Source of the DNA: Ruminobacter sp.
Lineage (GTDB): Bacteria > Pseudomonadota > Gammaproteobacteria > Enterobacterales > Succinivibrionaceae
Assembly (NCBI GenBank): GCA_017940385.1
Contig: JAGAYS010000009.1
Coordinates: forward strand, 62,001-126,000
DNA length: 64,000 nucleotides
Direction of reading: 5' to 3'
The translations under genes and the position numbers were made by a program. The stretch's first letter is position 1, and every line of letters begins with the position of its first letter. The notes beneath the pieces are model-generated. The model was not told the origin of the DNA. It ran no database searches and saw only the letters and a list, made by a program, of their open reading frames with translations. Below, one piece after another: positions 26,692 to 38,294 of this stretch.

Positions 26692-27474
26692 ATGCTGGAT
26701 AATGTTTTAATTATCAAACTCGGCGGTGCTTTGATTGAGAATGATGAGGCTTTAACTGCCTTATATGAAGGTCTGACCTCATATTTAAAGGATCACAGGA
26801 GACCAATCGTTCTCGTGCATGGCGGCGGCTGTCTTGTTGATGATTTACTCAAGGGACTTGGCATGAAGTCAGAAAAGAAGAACGGTCTTCGCGTGACTCC
26901 ATTTGACCAGATTCCATATATTACAGGTGCTCTGGCAGGTACCGCTAACAAGCTGATGCTTGCCAAAGCAAAGTCAATGGGGGTTGATGCCGTAGGTCTC
27001 TGTTTAACAGACGGTTCAATCACCAAGGTAACTCAGCTTAATGATGAATTGGGTGCGGTCGGCAGCGCTACCGTTGGTTCACCTAAGCTTCTGGAAGTAC
27101 TGCTGGAAGCCGGTTATATGCCAACAATCAGTTCCATAGGCATTACCGATGACGGTAAACTTATGAATGTCAACGCTGACCAGGCGGCTGTAGCCCTGGC
27201 AATCTCATTAAAGGCTGATTTGGCACTTCTGTCCGATGTGGACGGTATTCTTGACAAGAACGGTAATCTGATTACCACCATGACTGAAAAGCATGCGGCT
27301 GACCTGATTGCTGACGGTACTATCACCGGTGGCATGGAAGTAAAGGTTAAGGCCGCTCTTAAAGCCGCAAAGGCATTAAACAAGCCTTTAAGCGTTGCAA
27401 GCTGGCGTTATCCTGATAAGATTAACGCATTGTTAAGCGGTGAAGCCATCGGTACCAGAGTGCTCCCGGAATAA
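26692..27474 (+). CDS. argB: Acetylglutamate kinase ArgB
   Basis: 260 aa (E. coli 258). ArgB phosphorylates N-acetylglutamate. It has the amino-acid-kinase N-terminus [17 protein letters not shown] for substrate and phosphate binding, and [12 protein letters not shown] 26692 is preceded by GGGGGTGA at good spacing. A longer in-frame reading from 26647 would start inside argC and add 15 unrelated residues. It lies 13 bases after argC and 15 bases before argF. The short N-terminus suggests the arginine-insensitive E. coli type, not the hexameric feedback-inhibited type. Confidence 0.95.
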   Translation: MLDNVLIIKLGGALIENDEALTALYEGLTSYLKDHRRPIVLVHGGGCLVDDLLKGLGMKSEKKNGLRVTPFDQIPYITGALAGTANKLMLAKAKSMGVDAVGLCLTDGSITKVTQLNDELGAVGSATVGSPKLLEVLLEAGYMPTISSIGITDDGKLMNVNADQAAVALAISLKADLALLSDVDGILDKNGNLITTMTEKHAADLIADGTITGGMEVKVKAALKAAKALNKPLSVASWRYPDKINALLSGEAIGTRVLPE

Positions 27475-27489
27475 CATTTAGGAGATATT

Positions 27490-28401
27490 ATGCGTCATTT
27501 ATTAACTGGATTTGAATTCAGTTCAGATGAATACCTTCAGATTCTTGAACTGGCAAAGGACATGAAGGAAAATCCTGCCAAGTATTCATCAAATCTTGCG
27601 GGTAAGACAGTAGTTACACTGTTTGAAAAACCTTCCCTCCGTACCAGGGTTACTTTTGAAGCCGGTATGTACAGACTTGGTGGTCACAGTATTTATCTTG
27701 ACCAGAAGAACGGTGAATTCGGCCACAGAGAATCCGTAAAGGATTATGCCTGCAACATGTCACGCTGGGTTAACGGTATTGTTGCCCGCGTTTTTCTGCA
27801 CAGCACTCTTCAGGAGCTTGTGAAGTATGGCAGCGTTCCTGTTGTCAATGCTCTCTGTGATTTATACCATCCTTGTCAGGCTTTTGCGGATTTCCAAACA
27901 ATAAGAGAACATTACAGTGATCTCTCTAAGGTAAAACTTGCCTACCTCGGTGACGGCAACAATGTTACCAACTCACTGCTTATAGCAGGTGCAAAGCTTG
28001 GTACTGATGTTACCTGTGTATGTCCTAAGGGTAGCGGACCTGACGTACAGGTTTACGAGGCGGCATGCGAGGTTGCAAAGCATACCGGTGCAAAACTGAA
28101 GGTTACTGACAGTGTTGAAGATATCGTCGGTTTTGATGTAGCATATACCGACACTTGGGTTTCAATGGGAGATGATACTCCGTTGGATAAGGTTAAGGCC
28201 AGATTCATGCCTTACCAGATTAATCAGCAGCTGCTGGATAAGACAGGTATTAAACATGTTTTACATTGCCAGCCTGCACACAGGGAATATGAAATTACAT
28301 CCGAAGTTATGGATGGCCCAAGCTCGCTTATTTATGATGAGGGTGAAAATCGTATGCACGCTCATATGGCAGTTTTAAGTACTTTATTAAATCAGGAGTA
28401 G
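27490..28401 (+). CDS. argF: Ornithine carbamoyltransferase ArgF
   Basis: 303 aa. ArgF joins ornithine and carbamoyl phosphate to make citrulline. The carbamoyl-phosphate loop reads [22 protein letters not shown] is conserved, and the catalytic Cys lies in HCQPAHR. The Gln in place of Leu in this motif is, from memory, also found in marine gammaproteobacterial ArgF. Its place between argB and argG, as in Shewanella and Vibrio clusters, fits that clade. RBS AGGAG lies six bases before the ATG. Confidence 0.93.
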   Translation: MRHLLTGFEFSSDEYLQILELAKDMKENPAKYSSNLAGKTVVTLFEKPSLRTRVTFEAGMYRLGGHSIYLDQKNGEFGHRESVKDYACNMSRWVNGIVARVFLHSTLQELVKYGSVPVVNALCDLYHPCQAFADFQTIREHYSDLSKVKLAYLGDGNNVTNSLLIAGAKLGTDVTCVCPKGSGPDVQVYEAACEVAKHTGAKLKVTDSVEDIVGFDVAYTDTWVSMGDDTPLDKVKARFMPYQINQQLLDKTGIKHVLHCQPAHREYEITSEVMDGPSSLIYDEGENRMHAHMAVLSTLLNQE

Positions 28402-28408
28402 AAATAAA

Positions 28409-29620
28409 ATGGCTGTTAAAAAAGTAGTTTTAGCCTATTCAGGTGGTCTTGACACCTCTGCTATCGTACCTTGGTTAAAGGAAAACTACGATAATTGTGA
28501 AGTTATTTGCTTTGTTGCCGATGTTGGTCAGGGTGCCGACGATCTTGAAGGTGTTGAAGACAAGGCTAAGGCTTCAGGCGCATCAAAGTGCATTGTTAAG
28601 GACTTAAAGGAAGAATTCGTAAAAGATTACGTATATCCAACCTTAAAGACCGGTGCCGTTTATGAAGGTACCTACCTTTTAGGTACTTCAATGGCTCGTC
28701 CTGTAATCGCAAAGGCTCTTGTTGAAGTAGCTCTTGCAGAAGGTGCTGATGCTATTGCTCACGGTTGTACCGGTAAGGGTAATGACCAGGTTCGCTTTGA
28801 AAGTGCCGTTGCAGCTCTTGCTCCTCAGCTCAAGGTTATTGCTCCATGGCGTATCTGGAAGATGCGTTCACGTGAAGAACTCTTAAACTACTTAAGCGTT
28901 CGCAACATCCCTTGCAAGGCTACCTTAAAGAAGATTTACAGCCGTGATGCAAACGCATGGCACATCTCTACCGAAGGCGGTGAACTGGAAGATACCTGGA
29001 ACAAGGCTACCGATGCCGTATGGACCTGGACTACCAAGCCTGAAGATGCTCCTAATACTCCTGAAGAAGTATCAGTTAAGATTGAAAAGGGCGAAATCGT
29101 TGCTGTTAACGGTAAGGAAATGTCAGCATATAACTGCCTCGCAACCCTTAATGATATCGCTGCCCGTCACGGTGTAGGTCGTGTTGACATTACCGAAAAC
29201 AGACTGGTTGGCATGAAGTCCCGCGGTTGCTATGAAACCCCAGGCGGAACAGTTATGCTCGCAGCTCTGCGTGCTATCGATGAACTCGTTCTCGACAAGA
29301 CCTTAAGATCATTCAAGAACAAGCTCAGCGAAGATTTTGCACAGCTTGTATACGATGGCCGTTGGTTTACTCCGCTCTGTGATGCTATTCTTGCTTCAGC
29401 TAACAACATCGCCGAAGTTTGCAGCGGTGAAGTAGTTCTTAAGCTTTATAAGGGTTCTGTAACTGCAATCCAGAAGAAATCAGATCACAGTCTCTTCAAC
29501 GTTGATTTCTGTACCTTCGGTGAAGACGAAGTGTATAACCAGGCTGATGCAGAAGGCTTTATTAAGCTCTATTCATTACCTGCCCGCATTCGTGCAATCA
29601 ATGCAGCTAACAAGAAGTAA
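28409..29620 (+). CDS. argG: Argininosuccinate synthase ArgG
   Basis: 403 aa, the short ArgG type. It condenses citrulline and aspartate with ATP. The N-terminal PP-loop [13 protein letters not shown] binds ATP, and [13 protein letters not shown] is the second family signature. It starts seven bases after argF, with AGGAG at the argF stop serving as RBS. Codon choice is close to the ribosomal genes, suggesting high expression. Confidence 0.97.
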   Translation: MAVKKVVLAYSGGLDTSAIVPWLKENYDNCEVICFVADVGQGADDLEGVEDKAKASGASKCIVKDLKEEFVKDYVYPTLKTGAVYEGTYLLGTSMARPVIAKALVEVALAEGADAIAHGCTGKGNDQVRFESAVAALAPQLKVIAPWRIWKMRSREELLNYLSVRNIPCKATLKKIYSRDANAWHISTEGGELEDTWNKATDAVWTWTTKPEDAPNTPEEVSVKIEKGEIVAVNGKEMSAYNCLATLNDIAARHGVGRVDITENRLVGMKSRGCYETPGGTVMLAALRAIDELVLDKTLRSFKNKLSEDFAQLVYDGRWFTPLCDAILASANNIAEVCSGEVVLKLYKGSVTAIQKKSDHSLFNVDFCTFGEDEVYNQADAEGFIKLYSLPARIRAINAANKK

Positions 29621-29668
29621 TTAAGCTGTCATCTGTTTGAAAAACAGCTGATTACCGGCAAATAGATT

Positions 29669-29704
29669 AAAGAGGTGTATTCATAACGGATGCACCTCTT
29701 TTGC
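29669..29704 (+). terminator. Terminator-like hairpin between argG and argH
   Basis: A 12-base stem (AAAGAGGTGTAT / ATGCACCTCTTT, one G-T pair) with a nine-base loop is followed by only four T. It may only attenuate read-through into argH, which lies 206 bases after argG. Confidence 0.65.
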
Positions 29705-29826
29705 GTTTAATACGGATTTCAGGTAAAGGCGATAATTCGCAGGACCGTGTAAATATGCTGTTTTATTTTGTGAAATGACGCTTAAATAATATATAATGGC
29801 TGAAAAATTAAGTGAGGTAGATAATT

Positions 29827-31206
29827 ATGGCTCTTTGGGGTGGTCGCTTTACACAGGAAGCGGATGCTAGATTTAAATCTTTTAATGATTCTTTAATCTT
29901 CGATTACCGTATGGCAAAGGAAGATATTGAAGGTTCTATCGGTTGGGCTAAGGCCATTGCTTCAGTTGGAATTATTTCATCTGAAGAATTGGACAGACTG
30001 CTTAAGGCGCTGAACGAACTGCTGGCAGAAGTTGAAAAGGATCCTTATTCAATTGCCCACGCAGGGTATGAAGACATTCACTCATATGTTGAAGCACGCC
30101 TGATTGAAAAGGTTGGTGACCTCGGCAAGAAACTGCACACCGGACGCAGCAGAAATGACCAGGTTGCTACCGATCTTAAGCTGTGGTGCAGGGCTCAGGT
30201 AGCGATACTTCTGAACTCTATTACCGGACTTGAAAAAACACTTGTTGATTTTGCCGACAGAAACGTTGATACCGTTATTCCGGGATACACACATCTCCAG
30301 AGAGCTCAGCCCGTAACATTTGGTCACTGGGCAATGGCTTATGTTGAAATGTTTGACCGTGACTACAGAAGACTTAAAAACTGTCTTGAACTTCTGAATA
30401 CATGTCCACTCGGAAGTGCGGCTCTCGCCGGTACTGCGTATCCGATCGATCGTGAAGCTCTTGCAAAGGATCTTGGATTTGCCAGAGCCACCCGTAACAG
30501 CCTTGACAGCGTGTCAGACAGAGACCATGTACTCGAGCTTCTCAGCTGTTCATCCATTTCCATGGTTCATCTGGCAAGAATGGCCGAGGACATTATTTTC
30601 TACAACAGCGGTGAGTCCGGTTTCCTTGAGCTGTCAGACAGAGTGACAAGCGGTTCATCACTGATGCCTCAGAAAAAGAACCCTGATGCCTGCGAACTTA
30701 TCAGAGGTAAGAGCGGTCGCGTAATCGGCTCACTGATGGGTATGCTGACAACTCTCAAGGGGCTTCCTCTGGCATACAACAAGGATATGCAGGAAGATAA
30801 AGAAGGTCTATTTGATGCTCTTGATACATGGCATGACTGTCTTGACATGGCGTGCCTGGTGTTTGAGGACATTAAGGTTAACAAGGAAAGAACCCTTGCT
30901 GCGGCAAAGGGCGGATATTCAAATGCAACTGAACTGGCTGATTATCTTGTTTCCAAGGGAATTCCGTTCCGCGAAGCCCACCATATTGTCGGTGAGGCCG
31001 TTGTATATGCAATTAAGCAGGGAAAACCTCTGGAAGATCTTTCAGTTGCAGAATTCCAGCAGTTCAATGAAAGAATCACCGATGACGTATATCCTATCCT
31101 TACCATTGAATCAATTCTTAAGAAGCGCTGTGCAAAGGGCGGTGTTTCACTTGATCAGATTAGATCCGCGGTTGATTTCATGAAGGGTGAACTTGCCGGA
31201 AGATAA
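29827..31206 (+). CDS. argH: Argininosuccinate lyase ArgH
   Basis: 459 aa. ArgH splits argininosuccinate into arginine and fumarate, the last step of the pathway. The fumarase/aspartase-family signature [12 protein letters not shown] (about residues 279-290) and HTGRSRNDQ are present. The start ALWGGRFTQ matches the family. It ends at normal ArgH length, so it lacks the fused ArgA (GNAT) domain known in Moritella and some Vibrio clusters; the first pathway enzyme must be encoded elsewhere. Confidence 0.97.
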   Translation: MALWGGRFTQEADARFKSFNDSLIFDYRMAKEDIEGSIGWAKAIASVGIISSEELDRLLKALNELLAEVEKDPYSIAHAGYEDIHSYVEARLIEKVGDLGKKLHTGRSRNDQVATDLKLWCRAQVAILLNSITGLEKTLVDFADRNVDTVIPGYTHLQRAQPVTFGHWAMAYVEMFDRDYRRLKNCLELLNTCPLGSAALAGTAYPIDREALAKDLGFARATRNSLDSVSDRDHVLELLSCSSISMVHLARMAEDIIFYNSGESGFLELSDRVTSGSSLMPQKKNPDACELIRGKSGRVIGSLMGMLTTLKGLPLAYNKDMQEDKEGLFDALDTWHDCLDMACLVFEDIKVNKERTLAAAKGGYSNATELADYLVSKGIPFREAHHIVGEAVVYAIKQGKPLEDLSVAEFQQFNERITDDVYPILTIESILKKRCAKGGVSLDQIRSAVDFMKGELAGR

Positions 31207-31235
31207 TTTCGGACCTGAAATTACAGACATAAATC

Positions 31236-31271
31236 AACAGCCCCCGAATGCTTTTATTTGGGGGCTGTTTT
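31236..31271 (+). terminator. Rho-independent terminator after argH
   Basis: AACAGCCCCC pairs perfectly with GGGGGCTGTT across a 14-base loop, followed by T. It separates the arginine genes from the S10 operon promoter. Confidence 0.88.
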
Positions 31272-31299
31272 ACAAAAAGCAAAAAAGATCACATTTTTC

Positions 31300-31327
31300 T
31301 TGCATTTATGTATAAATTAACTATAAT
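31300..31327 (+). promoter_or_regulatory. rpsJ: S10 operon sigma-70 promoter
   Basis: TTGCAT (31300-31305), a 16-base spacer and TATAAT (31322-31327). Transcription would start near 31335, giving a leader of about 150 bases before rpsJ. Confidence 0.8.
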
Positions 31328-31395
31328 TACATAGCTCTTTTACGAGCAATGCTCTTATAGCATTTACACCCTAAGATTTTTAGGGATTTATTTAG

Positions 31396-31797
<402 letters not shown>

Positions 31798-31811
31798 TGA
31801 GGGGATAAATA

Positions 31812-32450
31812 ATGTCAATTGGCGTAATTGGTCGCAAGGTTGGTATGACCCGCATCTTCGAACAAGATGGTAAGTCAATTCCTGTGACTGTTATTGAAGT
31901 TGAAGCAAATCGCGTAACTCAGATCAAAACCAAGGATACCGACGGATATACCGCTATCCAGGTAACCACCGGTTCTAAGAAGGCTAGCCGTCTGACTAAG
32001 CCTGAAGCCGGTCATTTTGCCAAGGCTGGTGTTGAAGCCGGTCGTGGTTTATGGGAATTCCGTATCGACGACGCTGATATTGCTAACTATTCTGTTGGTT
32101 CAGAAGTTAAGGTTGAATTATTCAACGAAGTTAAGAAGGTTGACGTAACCGGTACCTCTAAGGGTAAAGGTTTCGCAGGTTCAGTTAAGCGTTGGAATTT
32201 CCGTACTCAGGATATGACTCACGGTAATTCACGTTCTCACCGTGTTCCTGGTTCAACCGGTCAGAATCAGACTCCTGGTCGTGTATTCAAGGGCAAGCGT
32301 ATGTGCGGTCACTTAGGTAATGTTAAGGTTACCGTTCAGGCTCTTGAGGTTGTACGTGTTGATGCTGAACGTAACGCTCTTTTAGTTAAGGGTGCTGTTC
32401 CAGGTGCTATCAACGGTACTGTTGTTGTTAAGCCAAGTGTTAAAGCGTAA
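31812..32450 (+). CDS. rplC: 50S ribosomal protein L3
   Basis: 212 aa (E. coli 209). It starts [18 protein letters not shown] and contains the long loop [20 protein letters not shown], which reaches toward the peptidyl transferase centre. The Gln in GQNQTPG is the residue methylated by PrmB in E. coli. L3 is an early assembly protein of the 50S subunit. It follows rpsJ directly and precedes rplD by 14 bases. Confidence 0.98.
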   Translation: MSIGVIGRKVGMTRIFEQDGKSIPVTVIEVEANRVTQIKTKDTDGYTAIQVTTGSKKASRLTKPEAGHFAKAGVEAGRGLWEFRIDDADIANYSVGSEVKVELFNEVKKVDVTGTSKGKGFAGSVKRWNFRTQDMTHGNSRSHRVPGSTGQNQTPGRVFKGKRMCGHLGNVKVTVQALEVVRVDAERNALLVKGAVPGAINGTVVVKPSVKA

Positions 32451-32464
32451 GCGAGGGGATAATC

Positions 32465-33073
32465 ATGGAATTAAAGATGGTAGGCTCAAGCCCACTTCAG
32501 GTTTCTGAAACAACCTTCGGTCGTGAATACAACGAAGCGCTTGTTCATCAGGTTGTAGTAGCTTACATGAACTTTGCTCGTCAGGGTTCAAAGGCTCAGT
32601 TAACCCGCTCAGAAGTATCAGGCGGCGGTAAGAAGCCATTCCGTCAGAAGGGTACTGGTAGAGCACGTGCTGGTTCAATCCGTTCTCCATTATGGAGAGG
32701 CGGTGCTAAGGTTTTTGCAGCACAGCCACAGAACTGGGAACAGAAGGTAAATCGTAAGATGTACCGTGTTGCTATTCGCAGCATCCTCAGTGAATTAGTT
32801 CGTCAGGATCGTTTAGTTGTTGTTGAAGATTTCGCTGTTGAAGAAATCAAGACCAAGGCTCTCGTTAGCAAGCTTAACGAATTATCTCTCAAGGATGTAT
32901 TAATCGTAACTCCAGATTTTGAAGAAAAGTTAGCTCTGTCTGCTCGTAACCTCTACAAGGTAGACGTATGCAGCGTACAGGGTGCTGGTTTCAACCCAGT
33001 AAGCCTTATCTCTCATGACAAGGTATTAGTAACTTCTGCTGCAGTTAAGAAGATTGAGGAGTTATTAGCATAA
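32465..33073 (+). CDS. rplD: 50S ribosomal protein L4
   Basis: 202 aa (E. coli 201). The tunnel loop with [18 protein letters not shown] (about residues 43-60) is conserved. L4 lines the exit tunnel; in E. coli it also represses its own operon through the leader, and a candidate leader structure is present here at 31402-31456. The stop overlaps the rplW start (TAATG), so the two are translationally coupled. Confidence 0.98.
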   Translation: MELKMVGSSPLQVSETTFGREYNEALVHQVVVAYMNFARQGSKAQLTRSEVSGGGKKPFRQKGTGRARAGSIRSPLWRGGAKVFAAQPQNWEQKVNRKMYRVAIRSILSELVRQDRLVVVEDFAVEEIKTKALVSKLNELSLKDVLIVTPDFEEKLALSARNLYKVDVCSVQGAGFNPVSLISHDKVLVTSAAVKKIEELLA

Positions 33074-33375
33074 TGATTAGTTCTCGTCTTTATAATATCA
33101 TTAAGAGCCCATTGGTAACTGAAAAGACCAATACTATTGCACAGAACAACAATGTTGTAACTGTTGCTGTTGTAAGTGATGCCACTAAGCCAGAAATCAA
33201 ACAGGCTTTCGAAAAAGTTCTGGGTGTGAAGGTTAAGGCTGTTAACACTATTAACTACCAGGGTAAGGTAAAGCGCACTGGTCAGCGTTTAGGTCGTCGT
33301 CAGGACTGGAAGAAGGCTTATGTAACCTTAATGCCTGGTCAGACTGTCGATTTTTTAGGTAGTCAGGCTGAATAG
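33073..33375 (+). CDS. rplW: 50S ribosomal protein L23
   Basis: 100 aa, as in E. coli. It opens with LYNIIKSPLVTEKT, the L23 signature region, and has the basic C-terminal hairpin KRTGQRLGRRQDWKKAYVTL. L23 stands at the tunnel exit and docks trigger factor, SRP and SecY. Its ATG overlaps the rplD stop by one base. Confidence 0.98.
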   Translation: MISSRLYNIIKSPLVTEKTNTIAQNNNVVTVAVVSDATKPEIKQAFEKVLGVKVKAVNTINYQGKVKRTGQRLGRRQDWKKAYVTLMPGQTVDFLGSQAE

Positions 33376-33387
33376 GAGTAAGATAAA

Positions 33388-34209
33388 ATGGCAATTGTAA
33401 ATTGCAAACCAACATCTCCAGGTCGCCGTCACGTTGTTAAGATTGTGACTCCTGACCTTTACAAGGGCGCTCCATTTGCTGGTTTAGTTGAAGAAAAGCG
33501 TAAGACCGGCGGTCGTAACAACTACGGTCGTATTACTACCCGTCATATCGGTGGTGGTCACAAGCAGCGTTATCGTATTATCGATTTCAAGCGTGTTAAG
33601 GATGGTATTCCTGCTAAGGTTGAACGTATTGAATACGATCCAAACCGCAGTTCACACATTGCACTCATCTGCTACGCAGACGGTGTTCGCAGCTACATTT
33701 TAGCTCCTAAGGGCTTAAAGGCTGGTGATGTAGTTGAATCAGGTGTTCATGCATCTATCAAGGTTGGTAATACTCTTCCATTACGCAACATTCCAGTTGG
33801 TACTAACGTTCACTCAGTTGAACTTTACCCTGGTAAGGGTGCTCAGTTTGCACGTTCAGCCGGTGCTTTCTGCCAGATCCTCGCTCGTGAAGGTGACTAT
33901 GTAACCTTACGTATGCGTTCTGGTGAAATGCGTCGCGTATTAGCTGACGGTCGTGCTACCATCGGTGAAGTAGGTAATTCAGAACACATGCTTCGTCAGT
34001 TAGGTAAGGCCGGTGCTAAGCGTTGGTTAGGCGTTCGTCCTACTGTTCGCGGTATGTCTATGAACCCAATCGACCATCCACATGGTGGTGGTGAAGGCCG
34101 TAACAAGGGTATTCAGCCAAGATCTCCTTGGGGTACCTTATGTAAGGGCTATAAGACCCGCAAGAATAAGCGTACTGATAAGTACATCGTTCGTCGTCGT
34201 GATAAGTAA
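33388..34209 (+). CDS. rplB: 50S ribosomal protein L2
   Basis: 273 aa, the E. coli length. The highly conserved [14 protein letters not shown] block carries the His known to matter for peptidyl transfer in E. coli L2. [20 protein letters not shown] is the N-terminal RNA-binding part. L2 is needed for subunit joining. The gene is preceded by AGGAG and sits 12 bases after rplW. Confidence 0.98.
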   Translation: MAIVNCKPTSPGRRHVVKIVTPDLYKGAPFAGLVEEKRKTGGRNNYGRITTRHIGGGHKQRYRIIDFKRVKDGIPAKVERIEYDPNRSSHIALICYADGVRSYILAPKGLKAGDVVESGVHASIKVGNTLPLRNIPVGTNVHSVELYPGKGAQFARSAGAFCQILAREGDYVTLRMRSGEMRRVLADGRATIGEVGNSEHMLRQLGKAGAKRWLGVRPTVRGMSMNPIDHPHGGGEGRNKGIQPRSPWGTLCKGYKTRKNKRTDKYIVRRRDK

Positions 34210-34230
34210 TTTTAGATAAGAGGTATTACC

Positions 34231-34503
34231 ATGCCACGTTCGCTCAAGAAAGGTCCTTTTATTGACCAACACTTGCTGCAGAAGGTAGAGAAAGCGGTGG
34301 AAAGCAATGATAAGAAGCCAATCAAGACTTGGTCTCGTCGTTCAATAATTATCCCTTCAATGATTGGGATGACCATCGCTGTCCATAATGGTCGTCAGCA
34401 TGTACCTGTATATGTTTCTGACGAAATGGTTGGTCACAAGTTGGGTGAATTTGCCCCAACTCGTACTTTCAAAGGTCACGCTGCTGATAAAGCAGGTAAG
34501 TAA
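34231..34503 (+). CDS. rpsS: 30S ribosomal protein S19
   Basis: 90 aa (E. coli 92). It begins [15 protein letters not shown] and holds the signature [20 protein letters not shown]19 forms a complex with S13 in the head of the 30S subunit near the A site. RBS AGAGG precedes the ATG, and rplV follows after 11 bases. Confidence 0.98.
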   Translation: MPRSLKKGPFIDQHLLQKVEKAVESNDKKPIKTWSRRSIIIPSMIGMTIAVHNGRQHVPVYVSDEMVGHKLGEFAPTRTFKGHAADKAGK

Positions 34504-34514
34504 GGAGTTATTAA

Positions 34515-34850
34515 ATGGAAGCTATCGCTATACATAAGAATGCCCGTACTTCAGCTCAGAAAGCACGTTTAGTAGCTAACCAAGTACGCGGTTTACCTGC
34601 GGCTCAGGCTGTTTATACTTTACAGTTTAGCCCAAGAAAGTCCGCAGCTATCATTTTAAAGGTTTTGAAATCAGCTATTGCCAACGCTGAACACAACGTT
34701 GGTTTAGATGTTGATTCATTGTATGTTTCACAGATTATGGTTGACGAAGGTCCTTCACTCAAGCGTATCCGCGCTCGTGCTAAAGGTCGTGCTGACCGTA
34801 TCACCAAGCGTACCTCCCACATCACCGTTGTTGTGGCAGCTAAGGCGTAA
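34515..34850 (+). CDS. rplV: 50S ribosomal protein L22
   Basis: 111 aa (E. coli 110). It starts with [19 protein letters not shown] and ends with the long beta hairpin [20 protein letters not shown], which lines the exit tunnel and is where macrolide-resistance changes occur in other species. No deletion is seen in that hairpin. It lies 10 bases before rpsC. Confidence 0.98.
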   Translation: MEAIAIHKNARTSAQKARLVANQVRGLPAAQAVYTLQFSPRKSAAIILKVLKSAIANAEHNVGLDVDSLYVSQIMVDEGPSLKRIRARAKGRADRITKRTSHITVVVAAKA

Positions 34851-34860
34851 GGAGTAAGGA

Positions 34861-35580
34861 ATGGGCCAGAAAGTTAATCCAAATGGTATTCGTTTAGGTA
34901 TTACTAAGCAGTTCAATTCTACTTGGTATGCAAGCACTGCTGATTTCGCAGATAATCTTTTCTGTGATTATCAGGTTCGTGATTACATTTCTAAGGAATT
35001 AAAGAACGCTTCTGTATCACGTATCGTTATCGACAGACCTGCAAAGAGTATCGCCGTAACCATCTACACCAGCAAGCCAAAGGCTGTATATGGTGAAAAG
35101 GGAGCAAATCTTGAAAAGATCCGTGCTCAGGTTAGCAAGATCGCAGGTGTTGGCGCTTCTGTTAAGGTAATGGAAGTAAGAACCCCTGAATTAGACGCTA
35201 AGCTTGTTGCTGACAACATCGCTTCACAGCTCGAACATCGTGTTATGTTCCGTAAGGCTATGAAGAAGGCTATCCAGCTTGCTATGAAGGCTGGTGCCAA
35301 GGGTATCAAGATTGAAACCAGCGGTCGTTTAGGCGGTGCAGAAATCGCTCGTTCTGAATGGTTACGTGAAGGTCGTGTACCATTACACACTCTTCGTGCT
35401 GATATTGATTACTCTGTATCTGAAGCTAATACCACCTATGGTGTTATCGGCGTTAAGGTATGGATTTTCAAGGGTGAAATTTTAGGCGGTTTACCGCTTG
35501 AAGCTGAAGCTCAGCCAGAAAAGAAGCCTTCAAAGAATTTCAACAAGCGTCCTAACGCTAGAAATCAGGCTGCTAAGTAA
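34861..35580 (+). CDS. rpsC: 30S ribosomal protein S3
   Basis: 239 aa, slightly longer than E. coli (233) because of a basic, Asn-rich tail [19 protein letters not shown]. The start [15 protein letters not shown] and the KH RNA-binding domain (about residues 40-110) are typical. S3 sits at the mRNA entry channel and contributes helicase activity. RBS AAGGAGTAAGG precedes the ATG. Confidence 0.98.
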   Translation: MGQKVNPNGIRLGITKQFNSTWYASTADFADNLFCDYQVRDYISKELKNASVSRIVIDRPAKSIAVTIYTSKPKAVYGEKGANLEKIRAQVSKIAGVGASVKVMEVRTPELDAKLVADNIASQLEHRVMFRKAMKKAIQLAMKAGAKGIKIETSGRLGGAEIARSEWLREGRVPLHTLRADIDYSVSEANTTYGVIGVKVWIFKGEILGGLPLEAEAQPEKKPSKNFNKRPNARNQAAK

Positions 35581-35591
35581 GGAGATCGATT

Positions 35592-36005
35592 ATGTTACAA
35601 CCAAAGCGTACTAAATACCGTAAGACTCAGAAGAGTCGTAACCGCGGTCTTGCCTATGCAGGTGGTACCGTTGCATTCGGCGATTTTGGTCTTAAGGCCG
35701 TAACCCGTGGTCAGATTACTGCACGTGAAATCGAAGCTGCTCGTAGAGCATTCACTCGTGCTATTCAGCGTAAGGGTCAGATCTTTATCCGCGTATTCCC
35801 TGATAAGCCAATTACTGAAAAGGCTCTCGGTGTTCGTATGGGTAAAGGTAAGGGTAGTGTAGAATACTGGGTATGTCCAATTCAGCCAGGTAAGATTTTA
35901 TTCGAACTCGGTGGAATTCCTGAAGATTTAGCCCGTCATGCATTCGAACTTGCTGCTGCTAAGCTCTCTGTTCAGACCACTTTTGTAACTAAGGCGGTAT
36001 TATAA
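35592..36005 (+). CDS. rplP: 50S ribosomal protein L16
   Basis: 137 aa (E. coli 136). It opens [19 protein letters not shown] and carries [20 protein letters not shown]. The Arg in GVRMGKG corresponds to the region hydroxylated in E. coli L16. L16 positions the A-site tRNA. Its stop overlaps the rpmC ATG by one base (TAATG). Confidence 0.98.
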   Translation: MLQPKRTKYRKTQKSRNRGLAYAGGTVAFGDFGLKAVTRGQITAREIEAARRAFTRAIQRKGQIFIRVFPDKPITEKALGVRMGKGKGSVEYWVCPIQPGKILFELGGIPEDLARHAFELAAAKLSVQTTFVTKAVL

Positions 36006-36208
36006 TGTTTGTAAGTGAACTTAATAATAAGAGTGTTGAAGAACTCAATACTGAGTTAGCCAACTTATTGCGTCAGCAGTTTAACCAGAAGCTTATGTTA
36101 AAGACCGGTTCTCTTAAGGACGTTTCAGTTTTAAAGAAGACTCGTCGTGACATCGCTCGTGTTAAGTTTGTGTTAGCACAGTTATCTTCAAAGAAGGATG
36201 GTGAGTAA
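36005..36208 (+). CDS. rpmC: 50S ribosomal protein L29
   Basis: 67 aa (E. coli 63). It is two helices with the family blocks [21 protein letters not shown] and [17 protein letters not shown]29 sits beside L23 at the tunnel exit. The start overlaps the rplP stop and the stop overlaps the rpsQ start (TAATG), so the three genes are coupled. Confidence 0.97.
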   Translation: MFVSELNNKSVEELNTELANLLRQQFNQKLMLKTGSLKDVSVLKKTRRDIARVKFVLAQLSSKKDGE

Positions 36209-36456
36209 TGAGCGAAATTTCTCGTTTAAAGCAGGGTCGTGTAGTTAGCGACAAGATGGATAAAGCCATTGTAGTTGCTATTGAACGTAAAGTTAAGCAC
36301 CCTATTTATGGTAAGATCGTTAAGCGTACTACCAAGCTTCATGTTCAGGATGAAAACAATGTAGCTAAAGAAGGCGATATCGTTGAAATCAAGGAATGTC
36401 GTCCTATCTCCAAGACTATTTCTTGGACTTTAGTTCGCGTTGTTGAAAACAACTAA
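36208..36456 (+). CDS. rpsQ: 30S ribosomal protein S17
   Basis: 82 aa (E. coli 84). This OB-fold protein has the signature [18 protein letters not shown]. It is a primary 16S rRNA binder in the 30S body. It is the last gene of the S10 operon and is followed by a strong terminator, as in E. coli. Confidence 0.98.
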   Translation: MSEISRLKQGRVVSDKMDKAIVVAIERKVKHPIYGKIVKRTTKLHVQDENNVAKEGDIVEIKECRPISKTISWTLVRVVENN

Positions 36457-36476
36457 TATTAACTTTTAGTTATGTC

Positions 36477-36503
36477 AAAAGGGAAGCTTGCTTCCCTTTT
36501 TTT
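36477..36503 (+). terminator. S10 operon terminator
   Basis: AAAAGGGAAGC pairs with GCTTCCCTTTT over a very short loop and runs into more T. It lies 20 bases after rpsQ and separates the S10 and spc operons. The following 200 bases to rplN are AT-rich; GTTACTATAAC at 36651-36661 may hold the spc -10 element, but no clear -35 is visible. Confidence 0.9.
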
Positions 36504-36706
36504 ATTCTCTCTTAACATCTCACAGAACGGCCCGAGAGTCACGCATCCCCGGAATATCGCTCCATAAAATTCAATTTTAGAAATAATTGAATTTAGATCA
36601 AAAAAATCCTTAATCTTTTTTAATTTTTATGTTACTATAACGCACCATTTCATTGTATTGAGATGTAATTTTGTTTTTATTTTTATTATTATAACGGAGC
36701 ATAATC

Positions 36707-37075
36707 ATGATCCAGATGCAGAGTATGCTAGATGTCGCTGATAACTCAGGCGCTCGTAGTGTAATGTGTATTAAGGTTCTTGGTGGTTCACATCGTCGTT
36801 ACGCCAGTGTTGGTGACGTTATCAAGGTTTCTGTAAAGGAAGCAATTCCTCGCGGAAAGGTAAAGAAGGGTGACGTAGTTAACGCAGTTGTTGTTCGCAC
36901 TAAGAAAGGCGTTCGCCGTCAGGATGGTTCTGTCATTCGTTTTGACCGCAATGCGGCTGTTCTCCTTAACGGTCAGTATCAGCCGATTGGAACTCGTATT
37001 TTTGGACCAGTAACTCGTGAATTACGTACCGAACGTTTCATGAAGATCGTTTCACTGGCACCTGAAGTTCTTTAA
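36707..37075 (+). CDS. rplN: 50S ribosomal protein L14
   Basis: 122 aa (E. coli 123). It starts [19 protein letters not shown] and has the signature block from [20 protein letters not shown] through [11 protein letters not shown]14 lies at the subunit interface and is bound by the silencing factor RsfS in other bacteria. It is first in the spc operon, with CGGAG as RBS eight bases before the ATG. Confidence 0.98.
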   Translation: MIQMQSMLDVADNSGARSVMCIKVLGGSHRRYASVGDVIKVSVKEAIPRGKVKKGDVVNAVVVRTKKGVRRQDGSVIRFDRNAAVLLNGQYQPIGTRIFGPVTRELRTERFMKIVSLAPEVL

Positions 37076-37089
37076 TAGAGGGTCGAAAT

Positions 37090-37407
37090 ATGGCAAGCAA
37101 AATCCGTCTGAATGACGAAGTAATTGTTATCGCTGGTAAGGACAAGAAGAAGACCGGTAAGGTAGTTAAGGTATTAACTGCTGAACATAAGGTTGTTGTT
37201 GAAGGTGTTAATCTCGTTAAGAGACACATTAAGCCTAACCCAGCTTACGGTATCGAAGGTGGTATTGTTACTAAAGAAGCACCTATCGATGTATCTAATG
37301 TTGCGATTTATAATCCTTCTACTCAGAAGGCAGATCGCGTTGGTTTCAGATTTGAGGATTCTAAGAAAGTTAGATTCTTTAAGTCTAATAATGAACTTGT
37401 TAAATAA
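37090..37407 (+). CDS. rplX: 50S ribosomal protein L24
   Basis: 105 aa (E. coli 104). The KOW motif reads [20 protein letters not shown], and the second block is [16 protein letters not shown]24 is an assembly initiator of the 50S subunit. It lies 14 bases after rplN and 12 bases before the rplE ATG. Confidence 0.98.
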   Translation: MASKIRLNDEVIVIAGKDKKKTGKVVKVLTAEHKVVVEGVNLVKRHIKPNPAYGIEGGIVTKEAPIDVSNVAIYNPSTQKADRVGFRFEDSKKVRFFKSNNELVK

Positions 37408-37419
37408 TTGGAGTTTACA

Positions 37420-37959
37420 ATGGCGAAACTGCATGATATTTATAGACAAGAAGTGATCAAGACTTTAACTGAACAGTTTGGTTACAAGACTGTCATGCAA
37501 GTCCCTAGGATTGAAAAGATAACCCTCAACATGGGTGTCGGTGAAGCCGTGGACGATAAGAAGGTTTTAGAAAATGCTGTTAAGGATTTAACCGCTATTT
37601 CTGGTCAGAAGCCTTTAATCACCAAGGTTCGCAAATCTGTAGCGGGCTTTAAGATTCGTGAAGGCTATCCGATCGGTTGTAAGGTTACTTTACGTGGCGA
37701 ACGTATGTGGGAATTCCTTGAAAGATTAATTTCCATCGCTATGCCTCGTATCCGTGACTTCCGTGGTGTTAATGCCAAGTCTTTCGACGGTCGTGGTAAT
37801 TACTCAATGGGTGTTCGTGAACAGATCATTTTCCCTGAAATTGATTTCGATAAGGTTGATGCAATTCGTGGTATGGATATCACCATTACTACTTCTGCTA
37901 AGACTGATGACGAAGCAAGAGCACTCTTAACTGCTTTTAATTTCCCATTCCGTAAGTAA
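37420..37959 (+). CDS. rplE: 50S ribosomal protein L5
   Basis: 179 aa, exactly the E. coli length. It starts [19 protein letters not shown], and the signature is [21 protein letters not shown]5 binds 5S rRNA and contacts S13 in the B1b bridge. ATG 37420 with GGAG upstream is chosen over an in-frame TTG at 37408. In E. coli the start region of this gene is the S8 repressor site; no clear S8-like structure was proven here. Confidence 0.97.
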   Translation: MAKLHDIYRQEVIKTLTEQFGYKTVMQVPRIEKITLNMGVGEAVDDKKVLENAVKDLTAISGQKPLITKVRKSVAGFKIREGYPIGCKVTLRGERMWEFLERLISIAMPRIRDFRGVNAKSFDGRGNYSMGVREQIIFPEIDFDKVDAIRGMDITITTSAKTDDEARALLTAFNFPFRK

Positions 37960-37971
37960 GGATAATTAGTT

Positions 37972-38277
37972 ATGGCTAAAACATCAATGTTAATGCGCGA
38001 AAAGAAGCGCGAACTCCTTGCTAAGAAGTATTTTCAAAAGCGTCAGGAACTTAAGGCTATTATCTCTAGCGTTACCGCAAGCGATGAAGAAAAGTGGGCT
38101 GCTGTTTTAAAGCTTCAGTCACTTCCACGTGATTCCAGTGTTATCCGTCAGCGTAACCGCTGCAGCATCACTGGTCGTCCACATGGCTATTTACGTAAGT
38201 TTGGTATGTCCCGTATCATGGTTCGTGAACACATGATGAAGGGTGAAATTCCTGGTCTTAAAAAGGCCAGCTGGTAA
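37972..38277 (+). CDS. rpsN: 30S ribosomal protein S14
   Basis: 101 aa, the long zinc-independent form. It lacks the CxxC pairs of the short S14 and has [20 protein letters not shown] and the C-terminal [21 protein letters not shown]14 is a late-binding protein of the 30S head. Confidence 0.98.
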   Translation: MAKTSMLMREKKRELLAKKYFQKRQELKAIISSVTASDEEKWAAVLKLQSLPRDSSVIRQRNRCSITGRPHGYLRKFGMSRIMVREHMMKGEIPGLKKASW

Positions 38278-38294
38278 TTCTAGGAGATTGACTT

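Noticed and set aside
28258..28281. Damaged active site in ArgF (HCQPAHR instead of HCLPAHR)
   Set aside because: From memory the Gln form is usual in Shewanella/Vibrio-type ArgF, and the catalytic Cys is kept.
30082..30327. Long antisense frames across argH and the ribosomal genes
   Set aside because: They are shadows of strongly coding genes, with no ribosome-binding sites or recognisable products.
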